Positions 28,549 to 39,300 of a stretch of DNA of 64,000 nucleotides are shown in pieces. The stretch is taken from contig NZ_CP133779.1 in NCBI RefSeq assembly GCF_034347425.1, forward strand, positions 3,844,001 through 3,908,000, given 5' to 3'. A model generated the notes under the pieces. That model was not told the origin of the DNA, searched no databases, and saw only the letters and a program-made list of their open reading frames with translations. Made by a program: the position numbers and the translations under genes. Position 1 is the stretch's first letter; each line of letters starts with the position of its first letter. This DNA comes from Undibacterium sp. CCC3.4. Its GTDB lineage: Bacteria > Pseudomonadota > Gammaproteobacteria > Burkholderiales > Burkholderiaceae_D.

Positions 28549-29838
28549 ATGACAACTACTCCCGCTCGCCCAAGCTCGAAACTCGGCACCGTATTACGTG
28601 TTACCAGCGGCAATTTCATGGAAATGTTCGACTTTTTCCTGTTCGGTTTTTACGCCACCTATATTTCCAAAGCATTCTTCCCGGCCGGCGATGAATTCGC
28701 TTCGCTGATGTTGACCTTCATGACCTTCGGTGCTGGCTTCCTGATGCGCCCATTGGGGGCGATTTTTCTCGGTGCTTATGTTGACCGCGTCGGCCGTCGT
28801 CAAGGATTGATTGTCACCTTGGCACTGATGGCATTGGGTACGGTACTGATCGCCTGTGTGCCTGGCTTTGCCACCATCGGCTATCTGGCACCGGCACTGG
28901 TATTGATCGGCCGCTTGCTACAAGGTTTTTCCGCCGGTGTTGAACTCGGCGGCGTCTCAGTTTATCTGGCCGAAATGGCGACCCCGGGCCGCAAAGGTTT
29001 TTATGTCAGTTGGCAATCGGCCAGCCAACAAGTCGCAATCATCGTCGCGGCAGCGCTCGGCTATGCGCTCAATAAAATCCTGACACCGGCTGAAATCGGC
29101 GACTGGGGCTGGCGCATTCCGTTTTTCATCGGTTGCATGATCGTGCCGGTGCTGTTCGTCATTCGTCGTTCGCTGCAAGAAACCGAAGAATTCATGCAGC
29201 GCAAGCACCGCCCTGATGCGCGTGAAATTTTCCGCTCCATGCTGACGAACTGGGGCTTGGTAGTTTGCGGCATGCTGTTGGTCGCCATGACCACGGTATC
29301 GTTTTACCTCATCACCGTCTACACCCCAACCTTCGGCAAGAGCGTGCTCAAACTCAGCACCACCGACAGTCTGATCGTCACGCTGTGCATCGGTGTATCG
29401 AATTTCTTTTGGTTGCCGGTAATGGGCAGCTTATCCGATAAAATCGGCCGCAAACCCTTGCTGCTGGTGTTTACCATCCTGACCATTTTGACCGCCTATC
29501 CGGTCATGCTGTGGCTGACCGGCGCACCGAGCTTCGAACGCATGCTGGTGGCCGAATTATGGCTGTCCTTCCTGTACGCCAGCTACAATGGTGCCATGGT
29601 GGTGGCACTGACCGAGATCATGCCGGTCGAAGTGCGTACCGCCGGTTTCTCGCTGGCCTATAGCCTGGCCACGGCAATTTTCGGTGGTTTCACACCGGCG
29701 ATTGCCACCTCCCTGATCGAACTCACACATGACAAAGCGGCCCCGGGCTTATGGATGTCCTTCGCTGCCGTCTGCGGCCTGACTGCCACCTTGATCTTAT
29801 ATCGTAAAGCCGCCAATCGCGGCGTCGTCGCGCACTGA
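28549..29838 (+). CDS. MFS transporter of the metabolite:H+ symporter (citrate/tricarballylate-like) group
   Basis: A 429-aa protein with twelve predicted membrane segments. The opening [20 protein letters not shown] and the MFS loop [14 protein letters not shown] are characteristic of the MHS subfamily that contains the citrate carrier CitA and the tricarballylate carrier TcuC. The second-half motif [14 protein letters not shown] is also present. It likely imports an organic acid with protons; which acid cannot be decided. It is monocistronic, with the CYTH gene convergent downstream. Confidence 0.92.
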   Translation: MTTTPARPSSKLGTVLRVTSGNFMEMFDFFLFGFYATYISKAFFPAGDEFASLMLTFMTFGAGFLMRPLGAIFLGAYVDRVGRRQGLIVTLALMALGTVLIACVPGFATIGYLAPALVLIGRLLQGFSAGVELGGVSVYLAEMATPGRKGFYVSWQSASQQVAIIVAAALGYALNKILTPAEIGDWGWRIPFFIGCMIVPVLFVIRRSLQETEEFMQRKHRPDAREIFRSMLTNWGLVVCGMLLVAMTTVSFYLITVYTPTFGKSVLKLSTTDSLIVTLCIGVSNFFWLPVMGSLSDKIGRKPLLLVFTILTILTAYPVMLWLTGAPSFERMLVAELWLSFLYASYNGAMVVALTEIMPVEVRTAGFSLAYSLATAIFGGFTPAIATSLIELTHDKAAPGLWMSFAAVCGLTATLILYRKAANRGVVAH

Positions 29839-29864
29839 CACGGCATCCGTCTGGCCTGCGACGG

Positions 29865-30335
29865 TCAAACCGTCCAGGCCTGATACGGATGTTTCTGCAA
29901 ATTGGCATTGGCATAGCGGCGCTCATGGCTCACCTCCGCGCCTAACCAAGACGGCCGTGCAAACGGCTGATCTTCCGAAGTCAACTCGACTTCGGCCACC
30001 ACCAGCCCGGCGTTGGCACCGAAAAATTCATCGATTTCCCACACCACGTCATCTTGCGCAATCCGATAGCGTAATTTTTCTATCAAAGGTTGCACACACA
30101 CTTGCGCCAGCAATACTTCGGCATCGGCCAAGGGAATCGGATACTCCCACTCACCACAACGAATGCCCGTGGCAAGCCCTTTGATCGTCAAGCTCGCTTG
30201 TTGCGCTTCGATGCGCACCCTGACGATCCGTCCCGGCTCGCCGCTGATATACCCCTGACGTAGCAAACTGCCCTCTGTCTGGGTCTTCCAATCCTGATTC
30301 ACGACCAAGAACTTACGCTCGATTTCCACACCCAT
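29865..30335 (-). CDS. CYTH-domain protein (ygiF/CyaB-like triphosphate tunnel enzyme)
   Basis: The 156-aa product begins MGVEIERKFLV, the ExExK signature of CYTH triphosphate-tunnel enzymes. Further tunnel residues appear as the basic and acidic strands RIVRVRIEAQQASLTIKG, EWEYPIPL, KLRYRI and VWEIDEFFG, then VVAEVELTSED. Short bacterial members hydrolyse inorganic triphosphate. The start was set at ATG 30335 with AGGA upstream. It precedes no obvious partner; toxin B, 48 bases upstream, runs in the same direction and could read into it. Confidence 0.93.
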   Translation of the reverse strand: MGVEIERKFLVVNQDWKTQTEGSLLRQGYISGEPGRIVRVRIEAQQASLTIKGLATGIRCGEWEYPIPLADAEVLLAQVCVQPLIEKLRYRIAQDDVVWEIDEFFGANAGLVVAEVELTSEDQPFARPSWLGAEVSHERRYANANLQKHPYQAWTV

Positions 30336-30383
30336 TGCTATCCTCATTAAAACAAAAACGCGCTGACCAAATCCGCCCACCTC

Positions 30384-33300
30384 TTATCGCCAGGCGAGCG
30401 GGAAAATTTTCCAAAACTGTCTCTGCCATTCCGGCTTGAGCGTCGCTACGTGCGCTAACATGGCGCTGCTGACCTGCCCGGAGCAGGGAAAAGCCTGACC
30501 GCGACAGAGTAAGCTCGCTTCCCAAGCATTACCACCGCCCGGCGGCGTCGCGCGCTCGGGTAGCAAGGCTGGGTTCAACAGCACCGCCGAGTTAAGATAA
30601 GCGGCTGCCAAACCGCGTAATGGTGCCGGCGAATCAAATTCCAAGCCCAGTATACTGCTCGATGAAGCATGCGCCAACAAGGCGGCCAGCGCAAACAACA
30701 CCACCCCTTGCTGACTCGGTGCCGCGCTGAACTGGCCGAACAAGGCCAAACTCTGCGCCGCAATCAGCGTGGTCAACAGCTGATCGCTGCTGCCATCGGC
30801 ATGCTCACGCGTACGCATCAACAACGCGACTCGCTCGCTCACCACCAGCATTTCCTCGGTCGCCACATGCTTATTCTCCGACGAAGCCTTATCCATGGCG
30901 GCAATCAGGTCGAGTTTAAATGATTCCGGGAATTCCAGCATCTCAATGAAAGCAATTAATTTTTTCTTTTCACGGCAATGCGAATAAATCCGCCCGATCA
31001 AAGAAAAGCGATTGAAAATGACCTCTTCGCTGCCGATAGCGCTGCGCTCACGCGGACTGAGTGACTCCAACTCTGCGCCGCTGTCGACGTGACCGAAAAA
31101 GCCGATTTGCCCCCAATGTGCGGCATCAAACAGCATAGGCGCATGCAACATGCCATGGAGATCGGCATGACTCATCACCGCATACAAACTGCGATCAGCC
31201 GCTGCCCAAATACGCAAATGCAAAGCTAAAGCAGTCAGATCTTGTGGCAAACGGCGATCAAAAGTCTCCGCCATTTGACGTAAACCTAAAGGCAGTTGTT
31301 GCCAATATTGTTCCGCCAAGTCTGCCGCGGCGCGCTGCAGCTCGGCTTGCGGCGCGGCCAAAGCGAATACAATCAATTGCTGAATCAGGCCATTATGCGC
31401 ATACAGAAAACCTTCACGCGCTATGTCGCTCTGCGCATAGGACAATAATTCGCGCAAGCACAGCGGCGTCGGCGCAGAGAATATCTGCCATTCGGCAACG
31501 GCCACCGCGGCTGGAATCACCTGTGCCCGGACAAACTGTGCAATCACCGGATCACGCAGATACGCCTCATCCGTCTTCAACAAGATATCGGCAAAGGCTG
31601 GCAAATAAGGCCGGAGCTCGACCGGCCGACTGGGTTCGCTTAACTTCGTCAACAATGCCCGCATCGCGGCTACCCGCAAATGCGGCGCAGCGATACTGTC
31701 TATGGCCAGCAAGAGCGAGCCGGAATCGGGATTGTCCAGATGATTAAAATTGAGATCGAGCATGCGCTCGCGTTGGCCATCGCGTAATTCGGCAATCTTA
31801 TCCAATAAACTTAAATCGAGTTGCAACTGACTGTGGCGGTCGAAGCGCGCCGCGGTAAAACACGTTCTGGTATTAATTTTTACTCTCTGCCAATCAATAC
31901 CACGCAGATCGGCACCACTCAGATCGGTCCCTTCCAGGTTAACATTGCGCAATTCCGAAGCACGCAAATACGTCACCCCGATCAAGCTGCTGGCCAGCGC
32001 ATTGCGGGCACTGTTCGGAGTGGCGGCTGAAAAACCTATCGGTGCCGCCCGGAATCCTGCGCGCTGTTCCAATGCTTGCAGCAACGCATCACGATCCGCG
32101 TAACCGGCGTCATAGTCGGTCGCACCCAGCAGACTGCGTAAGGCCGGCGCCTGCAACTGCCAGCGTTGCTGGCTATCGCGGCGCACCGCACTACGGACGA
32201 TCTGCAGCGTGTCCGAGCGCCACATCAATTCATAGCCGTGCTCTGCATCGGCTTGCAATACCACATAGCTGAGCGCTACCGTACTGCGTTCCAGTGCCAG
32301 TTCCGCGATGCTGCGTGGTCCCTGCGGCGCGTAATCGATATGCAAGCCCAGTGCGGTACTGTACAAGGGCGCGGCGGAATCGGGCGCAAACCAGTTAGCA
32401 CGCTGCGCAGTCAATTGCACCCGATCACGGAACACATTGCTGGGATTAATTCTCAGCGCAAAGGCACCACTCAATTCGACTAAACCGGGGACACTGTTCG
32501 CCGCACTCAAGGCGAACGGCGGCGGCGCTCGCAAGGTATGGAGGTGGGCTTCACCAACCACCGCCACAAATTTTCCAGACGCGCCGCCCTGACGCTGCAG
32601 CGCCTGTTGAAACAAGTAATGACTGATCTGCAAATCACTGAGGCGCGCCCACATTTTTTTATTCGCGCCGACGCCAAGCGAAGCCGAGGTATCGCTATTG
32701 CTTTGCCCGGCGCGCTGCGATTGCCCGCGGCCACTGGTCAAGGCGCCGGGAGCAAGGAAGTTTGGCACGCTCGAAAGTAAGCTATCGTAGCAACGCACCT
32801 CAATGCCGAGCGCAACCGCATGCGCAATCGTATCGGCATAGGCGCGAAAATCGGTCTGCGGCAAATGTTTATACTGCAGCAGATCATCATCTTTCTGCTT
32901 GAATAACTGTGTCAGATGCCTGCCCATGCCGGCATGGGGGTGAGCGAAATAGGCCGCCAGTTCGGCCTGGAACAATTCCGCCTGCAAAGATTGGATATAC
33001 AACACCCGGGTACCGGCCGCGCGTAACTCCGGCAAATACTGATTTACAAACTGGAGTGCTGCATACGGATCACGCGGTGCGACACCGAGCACCAATCCCG
33101 GCGTCGCCTGCAGCACCGTGCTCAGCATCTGCTCCGGCAGCGGTGAATCGCCGAGCCGATCGAGCAGCGCCGCCGTCGCGAGCGGACCAGGCACCCAATG
33201 CGCAAAAAAATGCGCCGCGCGACGTGCCAATTTACGCCGCCCCACCACCCAAGGTTTGACCACCGCATCGCGATGAGGTTCGACGAGCACACTGGTGCGC

Positions 33301-36300
33301 GCCAATACCTGCTGCAGATGCAGTAAATTATTCGGCAATTCAGCCGGACGCTGCCACGTAAGCGGCAATTGATCCATGCTATCCGGCAGGCGCGTGCGCC
33401 ATTCGCGCAAGCTGGCCAGCAGCGAACGACTGCTTTGCGGCGGATTGCGACAGCCAGCCGCCGTATCGCCGCGCCGCGCACGCGCCGCAGGCGCTGCGCC
33501 GGTAAGCGACACGGCGGCCAGCAGCGTCACGCGCAGCCGAGACAGACCAGCGGCAAGCGGACTGAGTGTCAATTGTAGCTGCAGCGCCGACGGCACAGAA
33601 AAAATCACGCGCGCCTGTTGCTGCAGGCCAAACAAGTAATGTAAACCACGCGGCGGGTCAAGCGCTTGATTCGCCTCTGCCGCATCGAATTGCCTGGTAT
33701 TGAGTACGAGGCTGAAGTATTGTCCCTGCTGTAAATCATACAAATCGATGAGAAAATCCCGTTCGCCATCCATGCCGCCACCTGCCCCCATCACATCGGT
33801 ATCAATTTGTTGAACGCCATCGACCACAGCCACCGTTTCATACAATTTAACACCCGGGAGCAAAGGCGTTTCAAAACGCGACCGAGCGCGGCACATGCGC
33901 ATCAATAGCCGCCCCCCCTCAGCGTCATCGCAGCTCGCCAAATGCCCGAGGCAAGATGCGGCTTCCGTGGCACTGCTGTTACCGTTGTGCGGCAGGCGCC
34001 ACAATGTCCCACTGGCAGCATCGTAAGCGGCCGCGCCACCGGCCAAGGTGTGCGCATAGCCGAGCGCCAGTTGCAATTCAGGCGCGCTGCTGATACCGGG
34101 TTCAATCAGGCGCAAACGCCGTACCAAGGCCAAGGCATCCGGGAAATACTGCTCTTGCAAGTGCACACCAGCGCGTGGGAACGGCCGCAGATGCAGCGTG
34201 GCAGAACGACTTTGCAGTACCAAATCGGCGCCGACGACTTCGCATTCCCATTCGGGCAAGCTGTCAAATTCCAATTGCAAGGGTAAGCTTGCCGTACAAT
34301 CGAGTAAAAAAATACCGCGCAAATCCCGTGGCAACACAAACAGTTCGCCATGGTTACACAGTTCGAACTGTTCATGTTCGACTCCGCTCCATAAGCTCAA
34401 GGCCGCCGCCGGATCACCCTGTAATAATACGCGCCATCTGCCATCTGGGGCACGCTCCAAAGTATATTCAAGCGACATCACCACCTCGCACACACCCTCG
34501 CGCACGCGCAAAATCGCTCCGCTAGCGAGATGTTGCAAGATCCGCTCGCGCGCGCCGGGCCAACTCAGATCGCGATAGCCACCCTGGCCGTAAGCCCACG
34601 GCAGCGCGATCAAGCCGGCGTCCTCGGCCAGATACAAAAACCCCTGATGCTCGGCCGCATGACGCAAGTACAGCAAGGATGGCGTAATCACTTGCCAGAG
34701 CAAATCCGACAGTTCAGAGCCATACTGCGCAGGCAAGCAGAAACTTGCCAACGGCGCGACCAAGCTAGCGTTGAGCGGCAAGTTGTCGCGTGACAATTCT
34801 TGATGCAGTTCTACCCGCAGCCGTCGGACCGGATCTTCACCGGGCCATTGAAACAAGCTGTAAGCGCGCGTACCTTGCCATTGCTGGCCGATAAATACCG
34901 CCTGTGCCACCGTCCACACATAACTGTCAGTCAGCGGATTGCGCCACAGCTTGCGCGCCAAATCAGCATCATCAAAGGCCAGCAAAGGCGCGCTCTCTTC
35001 AGCATTACTCTGCCACGCCGCAGCCAAGCTCAGCAGTGCGGCAGCCGAGGTTTGCGGCGGTAATTGCACACCGCTGCAAACCGCTTTGGCCTGCGCCAGA
35101 CTGAAGCGATAACGACGCGCATAGCCCTCGCTTGGTCGGAATAAGTAGTCATTATTCTCAGACAAGCCACGATAAATTTCCAACCAACGATCAACTTCGG
35201 CCACCGCCTCAACCTGGTCGGCCGCAGCAGCCAAGCGATAATGCGCTGCCAGCGCGGCGGTAGTAACCGTGTCGGCACCGACCGGATACAGCACAGCAGC
35301 GGCGTCATGCAGACGGTACAGTGAAACCGGGCTCAAGTGCAGTCGTGATGGTGGCCACTGCTCGCTCGGCAGCACCGCCTGCGCCTGCAACCAAGCCCGA
35401 TAGCCTTGTATATCCGCGCATGCCAGGCTGGCAAACACGCGTTGCAATGCGCCGGCATCTGCGGCCTGCCCACTGTCACCGACATAATAACGCGCCATCC
35501 GGTCTGGCTCATGCCAGCGCCAGATCGTGTCACTGAGCGTATCACTGAGCATGACCAGTTGTGCCTTACCGTCACTCCACAGGGGACCGAGTTGCGTATC
35601 GAAGATAAACACGCCTTTCTGCAGGTACAAGCGGCGCTGCAAACCTGCTGCCAACACCTCAACAACACTGGCCGCATCACCCGGAGAAGCACGAAACAAA
35701 CGGTGCCCATCCAGCGACCAGTAGACTTGCCCGCGCCACATGCCGAGACTACGCAGCGTCGCCGCCGTACCGGGCGGCTGCCACACAGTGCCGCTATCGA
35801 CATGGCAGAGCGCAACATTTTCCTCGGTCGCCTTGGTCCACGTAATTTTCAGCAGCGGCGCTCGCGGCTCGCTGACACTCGCCAGCGCCGCCATGATCTG
35901 CGCCAACGACGGCAAGACGGCCCCGGCATGCCAAGCCACGAGCTCACGCTCATTGGCCAGCGTCGGCAAATAGGTAAAGGGACCATCGACGCTGGCTTGT
36001 TCGAGTATGAATTGCTGCAGATTGTCTTTCAAGGCGGCGATGCGGGTAGATAATTTCACCAGATACGCTTGATTCAAAACCCGTGCGCCATCCTCCTCGG
36101 GATCAGGCAAATCGAGTCGCCGCGCTGCTGCCGTCAATAGAAACCGTGCTTGCCGGTCATACCATTGTTTGATCGCGGTCGCGCGCCGCGTCGCGACGCG
36201 TTGCTCAGTTTGCGGCACTGCTTCGGTCGGTTCAAGTGGTTCAAGCGGATCAAGTGAATCAAGCGCCTCAAGCCCCTCAATCGGCTCGTACTGCTCATGC

Positions 36301-39300
36301 TCACGCTGATACTGCTGCGCCATCAAGCCGCGACCATGTAAGGGGACGCGCAGTGTCGCCAGCGCTGCGCCTACTTTTTTTTGCAAGTACGGTAGAGCGG
36401 CGTCGAGCGCATTCACATCATCGGCTTCGGCGCGAATTTGCTGGTAGCGCAGCCATACCGGCGTCGTGATAGGCCGCCTGGCACCATCATCACGCCGCAG
36501 CATCCAGTGCTGTTCATGTGCCTCGATATGGCCATCGGCCAGCGGTGCCGCCACGATATCGACTGCGCCATCGCGCGCCAACACCTCGGCACTCAGTGCG
36601 CTCACCTGCAGATCACCCCAACGCGCATGCTGCCCTTGCGCGGCCACTCGATAACGCAACCCGGCATGTTCAAGATCGATCACAAAGTCAGCCGAGGCCA
36701 AGGCTGACAAACGACCGGGCTCGGTGGCCTCAGCCTGCATGGCGATCTGCAGCCGATACGAGTAGCTGATCTGATAGCCGAGCAAAAATGAGCGTTGACA
36801 ATCAGCGATCACCTGTACCACCCGCGCACGCATACCCGCCGCCAAGACATGCTCATCGCGATACATCAAGCCTATCGTTTCATCGGCCCGCGGTGCCGGC
36901 AGCTCAATCTGCAAGCCCCAGTGCCGCACCTCTTTCTGCCGCTGCAACGACAACAGCGGGTACAGATAATTCGCGACAAACCGGTCGAACGCGATACCGT
37001 TGACGACGATGGTGGCGGCCTTGATGTATTGCTTCTCAAAGGCAGCCAGTCGGCGTAAAAACAAGGCCAGCACTTCATCCCGCGGCACCGAAACATTACT
37101 CCGCTCGACCAACAACACACGGGCATCAGCGGGATCGATTCGCAACTGCAAGGGTTCGACCACATCTTGCCCGAGTGCCTCTTCAGCCACCAATAAAATA
37201 CGAAATCCGCCCCCATCCCGGCTGCTCAAGCGCAGTCGCTGCAAAGTCGTATCAAGCACCACCGTCAGCGGCAGCCGGGTCTCGCTGTGAAAGTGGACGC
37301 TGCATAAACCGGCATGCGCCGCCACGCCGCTGGGCAGTAATTTAAGCTGCATCGCCGTCTGTGCAACGACCACGCGTTGACTGGCATGACCGATACGCAG
37401 CACCGCCTGCAATAACAAGTCGGCATACCGCGCGCTGCTGATGGGAAAGCACTCGCCATACTGGCGCTCATACTGCAAGCGCTCAGGCTTGCTACTGCTA
37501 CTGTGATAATAATTAAACGCCGACCCGCTCACCGGCACCAAGTCCAAATCTGGTACCAATGGCCATTCCAGCTGTACTTGTGCCGCTACACCAACGGGCA
37601 GAGCGAGTTGCCGCGCCCCTTCAGCGACATGCAACAAGCTGCGCAAGGACCGCGCCTGATTCGGCCCCTGCAAGAGGACATCAACCGGTTTGTTGCGCCG
37701 CAGTTTGAACACATTGCCAAAGTAAGCCGGCACCGTCTGATTACTTTCGTGTGACCATTTTTTTTCTACCTGTGCCTGATGCGCTAAGGTCAGGGGAAAA
37801 TTTTTCACCCATTCCATCGGCGAGAGCGCATATAACACCGAAGCCAGCACCGCCGGCGTTTCGACCGCCTGGGCGACCTGCGTCTCCGACAAACAGCCAT
37901 CCATGATGTTGACCGCACCGGGCCAGTAATGCACCGCCGTCGCCGTGACCACCGTCTGACGCAAAGGACTGTGCGGTGAGCCGACCAGCCTGAGCGAGGG
38001 ACTATCGATGGCGGCGACGAATAATTGCAGCGGTACTGCGGTGGCATTGAAAATCATGCTCAATTCGGCACAGACCGCATTGCCACGCTCTGCCATATCC
38101 CATTGTTGGAACAACCAGTCACGAAAACTCAAACCCAGTTGATATGCAAAACCAACCGGGCTGAGTCGGCTCACGGCCAGGCTGCCGGCCGTCAGCAGCA
38201 AGCCGACGCCGTCACTGATGACTGTATCGCTGAGTCGCTGCCGCTGTTCGCTGCTCAGCCGGGTATCTTGCAAGCTGCCGGCGCGCGTGGCCAAGTCTTG
38301 AAAACCACTGGCCAGCAGCGGCCCAGCTAATAAACGTGAGAGCCGCTCGGCGCTGCGGCCCAGCTTTTCCCACACCGAGCGCGCGCGCACCGATGCCGTA
38401 TCGACCGCTGTCGGCACGATTTGCCGTCCTTGCTGACGCTGTTGCGCCGCTTGTGCCGCATACTCAGCGACATCGGCCGCAGCGTCGAGCAGGCTGATGA
38501 AATACGCGGCATCGACGAGCTCACTGAGATTGGCATGACGTAAATCATGCAAGCTGAACTGCAACTGCCCGACCCGTAAAAATTTCGGTAAATTCAGTGC
38601 CCTGGCTACGCCGGCTATGCCTCCTTGACTCGGCGACCAGCGCGCCTGTGTCACCGCGCTGACCACCTCCTGCTCGCTGCGCTGCATGACAACCGCCCGC
38701 CCATCATTGCCCTGCCAATTCAGAGAGAAAACTCCATCAGGCTGTCGCACGATCGCCGACAGCGTAGATTGCGCCGGCGACCAGCCCGACAAGCCGTGCC
38801 AAAACCGACTTTCACTGAGCGCCACACTGTCGTGCCGCGCCGCCAGTGGTACCGCCAGCGCATGCTCAAACACGGTGCCGACATCCGCTGCCGCCCGCTC
38901 GCTGGCGCTGCCGCGCGGAGCGCTGTCGGTCTGACACACGGCTTGGGCCGCCGCGCCGGACCATGGCAAGCCAGCAGCCAAGCCCTGTTCAAGCAGCAGT
39001 TCGATGCCCGCTGTCACCGGTGACACCAGCGCTGCGCTGCGTAACCAGCCGGCACGAAAAACAGCATAAGCACGCGCCGGCACTTGCACATGCAAGGCTT
39101 GCCACTGCTGACGAAACTGCCGCAATAAATCCGGCTGCCCATGCAGCAGCGTCTGCGCCCGCTGTTCAAAATCTGCGCGGCGTGCCATTGACGGATGCTC
39201 ATCCTGCTGCGGCAACCAAGCGCGATACGCATACTGCGTCAGATGATGCAGCACCTGCTCTTCACTGATGGGGTTGTGTTCGGCATTCCAAACCGTTTTG

